The translations under genes and the position numbers were made by a program. A stretch of DNA of 64,000 nt from an uncultured Nodularia sp. (lineage in GTDB: Bacteria; Cyanobacteriota; Cyanobacteriia; Cyanobacteriales; Nostocaceae), in assembly GCA_903911355.1 (NCBI GenBank), contig CAIWDD010000001.1:209851-273850 (forward strand), read 5' to 3'. Below the pieces are notes generated by a model. The model saw nothing but the letters and a program-made list of their open reading frames with translations, ran no database searches and was not told the origin of the DNA. Below, piece by piece: positions 39,160-47,759 of the stretch. How positions within the stretch are numbered: position 1 is the stretch's first letter; each line of letters starts with the position of its first letter.

Positions 39160-40971
39160 GTGCTAGAGGAAGCCTTACCAAAATCAACCATATGTCAACA
39201 GCGCCTACCACCTCAGCGTTGGCAAATTTATCGCCAGCAACCAGAATGCGCCGCTAGTCTGGCGGGGGTAACTAATGTTGCACCTATTATCGCCCAAATA
39301 CTAATTAATCGTGGCATTACTACCCCAGAAGCAGCACAAGGGTTCTTAAATCCTGAGTCCTTAAATTTACCTTCGCCTTTAGAAGAATTTCCTGACTTGT
39401 CGATTAGTTTGGATTTATTGCAGCAAGCGATCGCATCCCATGGTAAAATATCCATCTGTGGTGACTATGATGCCGATGGTATGACTAGCACGGCTTTACT
39501 GTTGCGTAGTCTCCGGAGTTTTGGGGCTGATGTGAATTACGCCATCCCTAGTCGTATGCGTGATGGTTATGGGATTAATCAACGCATTGTTGAAGAGTTT
39601 CACGATGAAGGTATAAACCTAATTCTGACTGTGGATAATGGGATTTCTGCTTATGAACCCATAGCCAGAGCTAGAGAACTTGGTATGAATGTGATTGTCA
39701 CCGACCACCACGACATCCCCTCTAAATTACCTCCAGCTAACGCCATCCTGAACCCCAAACTCATTGCAGAGTCTTCACCTTATCGGGGTGTGGCGGGTGT
39801 GGGTGTTGCTTATATTTTAGCAGTATCTCTAGGGCAACGGTTAGGAGCGATTAAAGGCTTAGTGCAGCCGATGTTGGCTTTATTTACCCTAGGTACAATC
39901 GCTGATTTAGCACCTTTAATAGGTGTAAATCGTCGCTGGGTAAAACGTGGATTAAAACATTTACCTCAGTCTAATTTACCAGGGATTAAAGCCCTAATTC
40001 AGGTTGCTGGTTTGCAGGTCAGGGAAGAGGGACAAGGGGAACTATTCCCAGGGGGAAATACTGCTTCTAAATCTTTAAAACCAGAAGATATCGGCTTTCG
40101 CCTGGGACCACGAATTAATGCTATTGGTCGTATTGGTGACCCTCAGACGGTCATTTCATTACTAACTACCGATGATATGACGGTAGCCTTAGAATGTGCG
40201 AAGCAGTGTGAGCTAACTAACACTAGTCGTCAGCAGATGTGCGAGGCAATTGAACAAGAAGCGATCGCTTATGTAGAGAAGTGGTTTGTTTCTACTCTCC
40301 CCAAAGACCGGGTATTAGTCGTTGTACAACCTGATTGGCATCATGGTGTAATTGGTATTGTCGCCTCTCGCTTGGTGGAGCGCTACGGTGTGCCTGTGTT
40401 TATTGGCACTTATGAAGGTGGTGGACATATTCGGGGTTCTGCTCGTGGTATTCCTGAGTTTAATGTATTTGAAGCGTTACAATATTGTCATGGTTTACTG
40501 GGGAAGTTTGGCGGACATAAGGCAGCCGGGGGTTTTTCTTTGGCAGCAGATAATTTACACTTATTGCGATCACGATTATCTGAGTTTGCTAATCACTGTC
40601 TAGAACTACACCACCTCAAGCCACTAGTTAAAATTGATGCTGAACTTGAACTGAGTCAAATCAATCAGCAGCTCTACCAAGAACTAAATGCTCTTCATCC
40701 TTGTGGTATGGAAAACCCAGACCCCTTATTCTCGACAGGGAATTTACAAGTGATTTCCCAGCAAATTGTTGGTAAAGGTCACATTAAATTAACACTCAGT
40801 CAAACTATTAATCATCAAGAGTATAAAATCAAAGCGATCGCCTGGAGGTGGGGAGACTACTTCCCCCTACCGCCACGATTAGATATTGCCTACAAGTTAC
40901 GGGAAAATTACTTTAATGGTACTACTAGTATTGAGTTGGAGTTAGTGGGTGTCAGACCATCGTCAGCTTAG
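39160..40971 (+). CDS. recJ: Single-stranded-DNA-specific exonuclease RecJ
   Basis: 603 residues starting with GTG at 39160. DHH-domain motifs: ISICGDYDADGMTSTALLLRSL, LTVDNGISA and VTDHHDIPSKLPPANAILNPK; then TLGTIADLAPL; the DHHA1 motif GGHIRGSARG with GKFGGHKAAGGF near the C-terminal third; and an OB-like end. RecJ degrades single-stranded DNA 5' to 3' in recombination and mismatch repair. It is probably co-transcribed with the SbcD-like gene. Confidence 0.95.
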   Translation: MLEEALPKSTICQQRLPPQRWQIYRQQPECAASLAGVTNVAPIIAQILINRGITTPEAAQGFLNPESLNLPSPLEEFPDLSISLDLLQQAIASHGKISICGDYDADGMTSTALLLRSLRSFGADVNYAIPSRMRDGYGINQRIVEEFHDEGINLILTVDNGISAYEPIARARELGMNVIVTDHHDIPSKLPPANAILNPKLIAESSPYRGVAGVGVAYILAVSLGQRLGAIKGLVQPMLALFTLGTIADLAPLIGVNRRWVKRGLKHLPQSNLPGIKALIQVAGLQVREEGQGELFPGGNTASKSLKPEDIGFRLGPRINAIGRIGDPQTVISLLTTDDMTVALECAKQCELTNTSRQQMCEAIEQEAIAYVEKWFVSTLPKDRVLVVVQPDWHHGVIGIVASRLVERYGVPVFIGTYEGGGHIRGSARGIPEFNVFEALQYCHGLLGKFGGHKAAGGFSLAADNLHLLRSRLSEFANHCLELHHLKPLVKIDAELELSQINQQLYQELNALHPCGMENPDPLFSTGNLQVISQQIVGKGHIKLTLSQTINHQEYKIKAIAWRWGDYFPLPPRLDIAYKLRENYFNGTTSIELELVGVRPSSA

Positions 40972-41081
40972 GATGAGCTCAACTAAGGTATGAAAAGCTT
41001 ATCCAAGCTGTCTTTCAGGCTCTGGTGATAATGATTTCGGAGTTATAAGTTTGAAAACTGATAACTCCGGATATCACAGTC

Positions 41082-41204
41082 CTACAGGTCGCCGTTGCGA
41101 AATGCCAGTACAAAGATTACCACCGGACCAGCAATGAGGATTAGTCCTACAGAAACTAACTGGAAGATAACTTCCCAATTGATACTGCTCAAAGCGTCAA
41201 ACAT
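41082..41204 (-). CDS. psb30: Photosystem II reaction centre protein Psb30 (Ycf12)
   Basis: A 40-residue gene too short for usual ORF cut-offs. It starts [20 protein letters not shown], continues with a single hydrophobic helix [15 protein letters not shown] and ends RNGDL. The NWEVIFQL and IAGP motifs and the RNG(D/N)L end are those of Psb30/Ycf12, a one-helix subunit at the periphery of photosystem II near PsbJ and cytochrome b559. It is convergent with recJ (110 bp) and divergent from the YkgJ-family gene. Confidence 0.9.
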   Translation of the reverse strand: MFDALSSINWEVIFQLVSVGLILIAGPVVIFVLAFRNGDL

Positions 41205-41329
41205 TTTTCCCTGATCCCCTTAACTTTTGAAAAACACAGTCACTCAATTGCAAAACTCGCCATTTATCATATCTGGCTTGGGGCTGTTACATTTAATTTA
41301 CTTAACAAAACTATAGGAAAGTCCATAAA

Positions 41330-41680
41330 ATGGCAAACTGGCAATGTGTGAAACAATGTGGCGCCTGCTGTAATCTTGAACCCGCAGATCGTCCAGATTT
41401 AGAGGAGTATCTCACCCCGTCCGAATTAGAGCTATACCTGAGTATGGTGGGCGAGGGGGGATGGTGCGTTAACTTTGACCATGACAGCCGAGAATGCAGT
41501 ATATATGCCAATCGTCCCCGTTTTTGCCGTGTAGAGGCAGATATATTTGAGGATATGTATGGAATTGAACCCGAAGAACTCAATGATTTTGCTATTGACT
41601 GCTGTCGTGAGCAAATAGAGGGAGTCTATGGCGATCGCAGTTTGGAAATTATCCGGTTTAATCAAGCTGTGGGATTCTGA
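41330..41680 (+). CDS. YkgJ-family cysteine cluster protein
   Basis: 116 residues. The cysteine pattern CVKQCGACCNLEP at the N-terminus, then GGWCVNF, ECSIYANRPRFCRVE and DCCREQI fits the YkgJ (zinc- or iron-sulfur-binding) cysteine-cluster family. The number and spacing of cysteines suggest metal binding, but the metal and function are unknown. ATG at 41330. It precedes the paired GDT1-type genes on the same strand by 92 bp. Confidence 0.85.
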   Translation: MANWQCVKQCGACCNLEPADRPDLEEYLTPSELELYLSMVGEGGWCVNFDHDSRECSIYANRPRFCRVEADIFEDMYGIEPEELNDFAIDCCREQIEGVYGDRSLEIIRFNQAVGF

Positions 41681-41772
41681 AGTTATGTCACTTTCTGCAA
41701 TAGGCTTGCAATTTATGAAGATCATCTGAGAAGATGAGAGAATTATGAAAGACCTTCAGAAAACTACCGCCC

Positions 41773-42171
41773 GTGAAACTTGACTCTGTACCGATAAATT
41801 CTATCACTGCTGAGACTGACAACCAGCCAGAAATCAAAGACAGGGATTCATCTGACCTAACTGTAGTTACAGATAGTCCCAAACAGCAGGAGTCGGTGGT
41901 GGCAACTTTTGCTACTACCTTCCTGACTATATTTTTGGCAGAAATTGGAGATAAAACCCAGCTATCCACCTTATTAATGAGTGCAGAATCTCATGCGCCC
42001 TGGGTAGTTTTTATTGGTGCTGGACTAGCCCTAATTACCACTAGTCTATTAGGCGTGCTTTTGGGGGGTTGGATTGCTAATCGCCTCAGTCCCAAAGTGG
42101 TAGAAAAATCAGCCGGGATGATGTTACTGCTGATTTCTGTCATGCTGTTTTGGGATGTATTTCATAATTAA
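41773..42171 (+). CDS. Half-size TMEM165/GDT1 (UPF0016) family transporter, first subunit
   Basis: 132 residues starting with GTG at 41773. A polar N-terminal extension of about 40 residues precedes three transmembrane segments; the first carries the family signature E-x-G-D-(K/R)-T/S in FLAEIGDKTQLSTLLMS. Eukaryotic GDT1 and its relatives have two such halves in one chain; this protein has one. Family members export Mn or exchange Ca/H; the cyanobacterial Mnx exporter of manganese is the closest parallel. It is followed by a second half 38 bp downstream. Confidence 0.9.
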   Translation: MKLDSVPINSITAETDNQPEIKDRDSSDLTVVTDSPKQQESVVATFATTFLTIFLAEIGDKTQLSTLLMSAESHAPWVVFIGAGLALITTSLLGVLLGGWIANRLSPKVVEKSAGMMLLLISVMLFWDVFHN

Positions 42172-42209
42172 GTAACTCACCCCCCCACTCTCTAACTATC
42201 CACAAACTT

Positions 42210-42500
42210 ATGGACTGGCATCTTTTAGGACTGAGTTTTATTACTGTATTTCTCTCAGAATTAGGTGATAAAAGTCAATTAGCTGCGATCGCACTTTCTG
42301 GGCGTTCCCAATCTCGGCGAGCGGTATTTTTTGGTACTGCTGGCGCGCTATTGCTCACGAGCTTTTTGGGAGCATTAGCCGGGGGCGCTGTGGCGGAATT
42401 ATTACCGACGCGCTTATTAAAGGCGATCGCGGCTGTAGGGTTTGCAGTTCTGGCTGCGCGTTTGCTATTGTTTAGCGAAGCCTCAACCGATGCTGAATAA
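42210..42500 (+). CDS. Half-size TMEM165/GDT1 (UPF0016) family transporter, second subunit
   Basis: 96 residues with three transmembrane segments. The signature motif is LSELGDKSQLAAIALSG, then SRRAVFFGTAGALLLTSFLGALAGGAVAELLP. It lacks the polar N-terminal extension of the preceding gene. The two halves, 38 bp apart, probably assemble as a heterodimer equivalent to one two-repeat GDT1 transporter for Mn or Ca. ATG at 42210. Confidence 0.9.
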   Translation: MDWHLLGLSFITVFLSELGDKSQLAAIALSGRSQSRRAVFFGTAGALLLTSFLGALAGGAVAELLPTRLLKAIAAVGFAVLAARLLLFSEASTDAE

Positions 42501-42526
42501 GGCAATTTCAGATTACACAGAACCTA

Positions 42527-43018
42527 CTAAACTTGCTGTTGCCAGTAGCCTTTTAAAAGTGTTCCTGCAGCTAATACTTTGATCATTTCTAGGAAAAAAT
42601 AACTACTGTGTAGTAAATTCATTTCCCCTGGAATTGTCGCATTTGTGGCAAATAGGTTGAGATTAACACCTACAGCGCACATTTGCGGAGTCAAGAAATA
42701 GGTATCCACTAAGGTGACAGCAAGTAACATGACCGCAAATACAATCACCCTAGGATTCCAGCGCGATTTGGCTTGACTCAAAGCCAGTACGCCAGTTAAT
42801 ACTACAGCAGCAGATAATAATTCCATGCGATTAAAGTTCCAAAAAATCGCATAACCTGCTGTGGTAAAGTCTGTTTGACTCATCATACCGGAAAGGTAGA
42901 GGCTAGGCATGATTACCCAGTCTAGAACTAGACTAGAACTCAACCAAAAGCCCAAAGCCAAGATGATAGCCGTTTCCCAAGTTGGGCGCTTGAATTCAAC
43001 TGTAGATATGGTATTCAT
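42527..43018 (-). CDS. DUF4149-like four-helix membrane protein
   Basis: 163 residues with four hydrophobic segments: AIILALGFWLSSSLVLDWV, a second near AAVVLTGVLALSQA, a third VIVFAVMLLAVTLVDTYFL, and a C-terminal one. The pattern of SLVLDWVIMPSLYLSGMM and DTYFLTPQM resembles DUF4149-type proteins. Function unknown. It is convergent with the GDT1 pair, 27 bp away. Confidence 0.65.
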   Translation of the reverse strand: MNTISTVEFKRPTWETAIILALGFWLSSSLVLDWVIMPSLYLSGMMSQTDFTTAGYAIFWNFNRMELLSAAVVLTGVLALSQAKSRWNPRVIVFAVMLLAVTLVDTYFLTPQMCAVGVNLNLFATNATIPGEMNLLHSSYFFLEMIKVLAAGTLLKGYWQQQV

Positions 43019-43267
43019 AAGAAATAATAATTGCTAGCCTTCTATTTTCAGAGTTTAACTGAAAAAGTAGTTGTCACTACAGTTATAAATTATCTGTTAC
43101 AAATAGCTTGATAACTTCAAAAAGTAATGATTTTTATCTTTTTGTTGTATTAATAAATAATATGAATTTTTGTTAAATAAAAATTCAATTGTTTATTAGT
43201 TTCTCCCCGTGACCTACACTCAAGTCGGGGAAAATACCCGCAGCTTAATTTACCGCAATGGATAAAA

Positions 43268-44044
43268 CTAAGTTGCCTTCCTATGTAAGATATAATTACA
43301 TAACTCGCAAAATCCTTCTCCTTCAGCAGCCTGGGTAATATAACTAGGCTGATGTTCTAGCTGGTGTGCATATTGCATGACATTGGCTACACCCACGGAA
43401 ATAGGAAACTGACTTTGATTGAATAAACTTTGATCATTGGGACTATCACCAACGGTGACCACTTGCTTGGGTGAAATTTCAGGTAAGTATGCTTGCAAAA
43501 CTTGCAATAATCCTATAGCTTTATCTTGTTCTTGAGGTTTGATGTGACACTGCACAGTACTATAAGTAAATCCCCAGCCCCTTTGTTGACAAAGATTACC
43601 CAGTCTTTGTAATTCCTCTGGACTCAAAGCCCCAATATCAAAAGTCCAATCTGTGACCCGGAAACGATTATCCGCTGATTCCTGAATTTGAGGAAAGATT
43701 GTTTTTAAGAACTCGAAGGTGACGGCTAAACTCTGGCGATGGGCTTTTAAGTCAGGAATGGCTGTTAAACTTACTGGTTCCTCCTTGCCAGATGGATAAA
43801 ATAAACCACCGTTTTCGGCGATCGCACCGATAACAGGCATCAAGTGGCTTAGTCCACTCATCCATCCTGCGGAACGCCCAGTAACAATTAATACTTTTAT
43901 GCCGGCAGATCCTAGCTTTTCTAAAGCTTGCAGTATTGTAGTAGAAAATTTGCCTCCTTGAGTGAGAGTACCATCCATATCTGTGGCAACAAGGGCAATA
44001 TTAGTGAATGAAGCCTCAGACAGTGGTTTGATCCGACTATACAT
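43268..44044 (-). CDS. HAD-superfamily phosphatase (Cof/IIB type)
   Basis: 258 residues. HAD motif I is LVATDMDGTLT (about 18-28), motif II IVTGRSAG, a conserved lysine in CHIKPQEQDKAIGL, and motif IV VVTVGDSPNDQSLF. The cap between motifs II and III is of the IIB type seen in Cof-like and sugar-phosphate phosphatases. The substrate is unknown; sugar phosphates are the usual choice for this branch. ATG at 44044; it follows the devA-like gene on the same strand by 57 bp. Confidence 0.88.
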   Translation of the reverse strand: MYSRIKPLSEASFTNIALVATDMDGTLTQGGKFSTTILQALEKLGSAGIKVLIVTGRSAGWMSGLSHLMPVIGAIAENGGLFYPSGKEEPVSLTAIPDLKAHRQSLAVTFEFLKTIFPQIQESADNRFRVTDWTFDIGALSPEELQRLGNLCQQRGWGFTYSTVQCHIKPQEQDKAIGLLQVLQAYLPEISPKQVVTVGDSPNDQSLFNQSQFPISVGVANVMQYAHQLEHQPSYITQAAEGEGFCELCNYILHRKAT

Positions 44045-44101
44045 AGTGCGTTTTCCATCAGCGGTAAAAAATAACTATAATACAGCTAGATGGGACTCAA
44101 A

Positions 44102-44815
44102 TTAATGCTTGTCAGTGTTAATTACTGTTGGAGAATCACGGGCTAAAATACCATCTTCCATTTCCACAATGCGATCGGCTATGTCTAAGATGCGGTTATC
44201 ATGAGTCACCAGCAAGATAGAAGTTCCTTGTTCTTTAGCCAGACCCTGCATGATTTCCACCACATCCCGTCCTGATTGTTTGTCTAAGGCCGCCGTTGGT
44301 TCGTCTGCTAGCACCAATGGAGGATTATTGACTAGGGCCCGGGCGATGGCTATTCTTTGTTTTTGTCCTCCAGAAAGGCTCTCTGGGTAGTAACTCACTT
44401 TGTCCTTTAAACCCACTGCACTCAGCATAGCTTCTGACTTAGAAATTGCCTCATGGGGAGTGACATGATCACTCAATTCCACCGCCATCTGTACATTTTG
44501 TCTAGCACTTAAGAAACCCAACAAATTGTGAGCTTGAAAAATATAACCGATATTACGGCGAATTTTTACTAGTTGATTTTGACTAGCGCCAGACATTTCT
44601 ACATCTAAAAACTTGAGACTTCCCTGTTGTACAGACCGCAAACCACCAATTAAGCTTAGTAAGGTTGTTTTACCTGAACCTGATGGACCAGTCATAATCA
44701 CAATTTCCCCAGGGTAAATCTCTAGGTTAATGTCGAATAAAATTTGTTTCCTGAGCGCGCCTTTGCCATAGTAGTGATTGAGATTTTTTATAGCAATTAC
44801 AGGTTCTTGTCTCAT
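44102..44815 (-). CDS. DevA-type ABC transporter ATP-binding protein
   Basis: 237 residues. Walker A MTGPSGSGKTTLLSLIGGL (about 40-58), Q-loop YIFQAHNLL, signature LSGGQKQRIAIARAL, Walker B PLVLADEPTAALD and H-loop LVTHD. The arrangement is that of MacB/DevA-type ATPases. With the adjacent DevC-like and DevB-like genes it forms a devBCA-type exporter; in Anabaena the founding DevBCA with TolC-like HgdD exports heterocyst glycolipids. Many paralogues exist, so the substrate here is open. It lies about 240 bp after devC; one repeat copy occupies that gap. Confidence 0.87.
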   Translation of the reverse strand: MRQEPVIAIKNLNHYYGKGALRKQILFDINLEIYPGEIVIMTGPSGSGKTTLLSLIGGLRSVQQGSLKFLDVEMSGASQNQLVKIRRNIGYIFQAHNLLGFLSARQNVQMAVELSDHVTPHEAISKSEAMLSAVGLKDKVSYYPESLSGGQKQRIAIARALVNNPPLVLADEPTAALDKQSGRDVVEIMQGLAKEQGTSILLVTHDNRILDIADRIVEMEDGILARDSPTVINTDKH

Positions 44816-44883
44816 ATTTAGGTGGGTGAGTAGGTGTTAGGATTTCCGTCTCAGAACTGTAGTGCCTGTAAATACTGAATATA

Positions 44884-44994
44884 TATAGCATTTCCCATGC
44901 TCGTGAGGTACAAAGTTGTTTAGTTTCAGGGAACAGGGAACGGGGAATAGGGAATAGGCAATTGATGTGTACTTCATTAGCCTGAAAAAGGCTT
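44884..44994. repeat. Left copy of a long inverted repeat around the devBCA-type genes
   Basis: About 111 bp between the devA-like and devC-like genes. Its first about 50 bases and last about 33 bases match, in reverse complement, the region 47998-48092 with only a few mismatches. Landmarks are TATAGCATTTCCCATG, GTGAGGTACAAAGTT, TTTAGTTTCAGGGAACA and CATTAGCCTGAAAAAGGCTT. Between the two matching parts this copy carries an expanded heptamer run. Confidence 0.85.
44929..44958. repeat. Tandem heptamer run GGGAAYR (x4)
   Basis: GGGAACA, GGGAACG, GGGAATA and GGGAATA in tandem, then GG. This is a short tandemly repeated repetitive sequence of the kind known in Nostocales. It lies inside the left copy of the inverted repeat; the right copy holds only one unit. 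Confidence 0.85.
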
Positions 44995-45058
44995 TATCAA
45001 GTACCAATTATAAATCGAAATTCTCGATCTAGATGCAGAATTTCGATTTATTTTCAAA

Positions 45059-46213
45059 TTAAAAGATGTCCGCTGGATCAGCAGAACGTAATTTACGTAC
45101 AGCGATCGCACCAGAGATAAAACACATAAGTATAGTTAAAATTAACACGGTTATTGCCCGACTATAACTCATAAAGATTGGTAGTAGTGTAGCTTCTCTA
45201 GCCCGAGAGTAGAGGAACATAGCAAAAATCCATCCTGGAACATATCCTAAACAAGCTAATAAAAATGCTTCTTGGAGTATGACCATCAACAAGTATTTCT
45301 GTGTATAACCTATTGCCTTCAAAGTTGCATATTCTGACAAATGATCGGAAACCTCAGTATAAAGGATTTGATAAACAATTACAGTACCGACAATGAAGCC
45401 CATTATCGTACCTAAACTGAATATAAATCCAATAGCAGTACTAGTTGCCCAGTAATTGCGCTCAAAATCAATAAACTCTTGTTTCGTTAAGACATTAACA
45501 TCTTGAGGTAAATGATTACGCAATTGTTGAGCGACAACATGAGGATTTTGTCCTGCTCTTAATCTAATCAGACCAATATCAATCAATCCTCTTTGGCGGT
45601 TTCTAAATATCCGCAGAAAATTAACATCACTGGTAATTAAATTACCATCCGCCCCAAAGGATGTACCTAAAGTAAATAATCCACCTACTTTAACTCGTCT
45701 TCTTTGTACTTCTGCGATTAAAGTATTTCCTCCCTTGAATTGGGAAGCAATGGGGCCATATTCCTCCCGCGAAGAACGGTCAAATAAAACTACATCAGGC
45801 TGTTTCAATTGCTCCAAGTGACTTTGAACACCAGGCAAATCAAACAGATTAGATTCTGGATTCATGCCAAATATGAGAATACTCCGAGGACGACCTGTAA
45901 TAGGATTCCTCCAGGTTGTATAATCCAAATATATCGGATGCACCGACTCTACCGCTTGTAATTCTAAGGCTTTATACAATCTTCTTTGAGAAAATTGTTC
46001 CATGGCTAATAAAGCATTAGATTGTTGGTTAATTAAAACAATGTCCCCATTTAAGCTACTATGTAACCGCACATTACTATAATAGAGAGCATCCCGGAAA
46101 CCAATTTGCATAAACATCAAAATATCAGCAAAGGCAATTCCTGCCAAAGCGACAGCTAGGCGACTTTTGTCTCTGGTCAGTTGCAGCCAAGACAGGGGTA
46201 TTTTACGAGCCAT
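45059..46213 (-). CDS. DevC-type ABC transporter permease
   Basis: 384 residues with an N-terminal transmembrane segment (about 18-38), a large extracytoplasmic domain (about 45-240) and three C-terminal transmembrane segments, the topology of MacB/FtsX-like permeases. MARKIPLSWLQLTRDKSRLAVALAGIAFADILMFMQIGF is characteristic of DevC proteins; SEYATLKAIGYTQKYL is the FtsX-family coupling segment. It would transport with DevA and pass substrate to DevB/TolC. ATG at 46213; 106 bp after the devB-like gene. Confidence 0.9.
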   Translation of the reverse strand: MARKIPLSWLQLTRDKSRLAVALAGIAFADILMFMQIGFRDALYYSNVRLHSSLNGDIVLINQQSNALLAMEQFSQRRLYKALELQAVESVHPIYLDYTTWRNPITGRPRSILIFGMNPESNLFDLPGVQSHLEQLKQPDVVLFDRSSREEYGPIASQFKGGNTLIAEVQRRRVKVGGLFTLGTSFGADGNLITSDVNFLRIFRNRQRGLIDIGLIRLRAGQNPHVVAQQLRNHLPQDVNVLTKQEFIDFERNYWATSTAIGFIFSLGTIMGFIVGTVIVYQILYTEVSDHLSEYATLKAIGYTQKYLLMVILQEAFLLACLGYVPGWIFAMFLYSRAREATLLPIFMSYSRAITVLILTILMCFISGAIAVRKLRSADPADIF

Positions 46214-46319
46214 TATGCTTAATTAAGAAAGCTGTTCAAGGAATTAGGGATGGGAAGATTCCAGCAAAAACCTGAAATCTTTGATAGGTTAAATTCTTTT
46301 TTTGCATTGCTGTTAATGC

Positions 46320-47759
46320 TCAATCAGAACTGATTCCTTTATTAATTTGGGTAATTACCTTAGCATTGGTAAAACCAGAAACTCGCTCACTATCTTCTGG
46401 AGTCAGGGAAATTCTCACTTCCACAACTCTAGCGTCTACATCTGCTACTGGGTCTGTACTCAAGATGTCTTTTTTGCCGATTTTTCTGCCAATTTCTGTG
46501 ACAGTTCCTTTTAATTCCCCAATAAATGCTCCATTTTCGCTGGTGATACTAGCAGTTTGACCTATCCGCACTTGAGCAATACTGTCTTCTGAGACCTCAG
46601 CAACAACAGTCATCTCTTTAGTTTCTCCTATCTCAGCAATACCATTGGCGCTGATAGCTTCTCCTGATTTTGTATGCACTGCTAAAATCTCTCCAGCAAT
46701 GGGCGCTTGAACATAACTTAATTTCAGTTCTGCTTCTGCTCTTTTGAGATTAGCCAGAGCATTACTAACTTGAGCTTCTCCCCTTTGAACATCAGTGGGT
46801 CCGAATTCTTGAATTCTCCTGAGTCTGGCTTGTTGTTCGTCAATTTGACTTTGTAAAGCCATGATGGTTTTATCGCGGTTGACTTTGGCTTCCACCAGCT
46901 GCTGTTGCAAGGTGGTGATAGTTTTTACCTGGTTGGCTCTGGCCTCAGCCAGTTGTTGTCGTAAAGTCGCCTCTACCTGTCGCAGGGTAGCTTGGGTTTC
47001 AATAACTTGCTGATTGGAAGTCACCGCAGCCAATGTTCTTCTATCCCTCTCCTGCTGGGAAATAGCACCTTCTCGATACAACATCTCATATCTGGAAGCA
47101 TCAACCGCAGCATTGCGCTGTTCGGCTTGAATGCGTTGGATACTTGCTCTTAAACTCTCTTTTTGTCCTCTGAGTTCAGCTTCTAGACGATTCACTGTTG
47201 CTTGTTGAGCCAGTTTTTCTCCACTCAACTGGGCTGCTATGCGAGCAATCATCGCTTGTTGAGCATCCCTTTCTCCGTTTAACTCAGCTTGTAAACGAGC
47301 AATAACTGCTGTTTGAGCTTCCACATCTCTGGGGGAGCCAACTCTGACTTGGGCTAAATTAGCCCGCGCTTCTTGCAGTCTGGCTTTTGCTTCCTCCAGT
47401 GCTGCTAGTTGGGTGTCATGGTTGTCTAAAATCGCCACCATTTGACCTTTTCTTACCCGCTCACCTTCTCTCACAAAGATCTGCCGCACCCGTGAGGAAG
47501 ATTGCAATCCAGCTGCAGGCGCAGAGAGTTTTAAAACCTGTCCTTTTGGTTCTAAACGCCCCACAGCGCTAATGCTGTTAGTCATTGGCTTGATGGGTAC
47601 AGAGGAGCCTAGTTTTTTTAGCTGCTCCACTTTAGCTGTAGTTAGTAGCCCAGCAGCGATGAGAATTGGTAAGGCTACAGCAATACCCCACCAAATCTTA
47701 GGTTGTTCCGATTCCAGTAGCAGCTCTCTTGAGCTTGGCTTTTCAGTCACCCTTGACAT
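46320..47759 (-). CDS. DevB-type periplasmic adaptor (HlyD family)
   Basis: 479 residues. One N-terminal membrane anchor (about 24-44) precedes the lipoyl half-domain with SAVGRLEPKGQVLKLSAP and VREGERVRKGQMVAILDN, a long coiled-coil hairpin (about 115-340) rich in Ala/Gln/Arg heptads, and the second half with YVQAPIAGEILAVHTKSGE. This is the adaptor that links DevA/DevC to a TolC-like channel. It is the first gene of the devB-devC-devA order seen in Anabaena. No NtcA-type site (GTA-N8-TAC) was found upstream. Confidence 0.9.
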   Translation of the reverse strand: MSRVTEKPSSRELLLESEQPKIWWGIAVALPILIAAGLLTTAKVEQLKKLGSSVPIKPMTNSISAVGRLEPKGQVLKLSAPAAGLQSSSRVRQIFVREGERVRKGQMVAILDNHDTQLAALEEAKARLQEARANLAQVRVGSPRDVEAQTAVIARLQAELNGERDAQQAMIARIAAQLSGEKLAQQATVNRLEAELRGQKESLRASIQRIQAEQRNAAVDASRYEMLYREGAISQQERDRRTLAAVTSNQQVIETQATLRQVEATLRQQLAEARANQVKTITTLQQQLVEAKVNRDKTIMALQSQIDEQQARLRRIQEFGPTDVQRGEAQVSNALANLKRAEAELKLSYVQAPIAGEILAVHTKSGEAISANGIAEIGETKEMTVVAEVSEDSIAQVRIGQTASITSENGAFIGELKGTVTEIGRKIGKKDILSTDPVADVDARVVEVRISLTPEDSERVSGFTNAKVITQINKGISSD

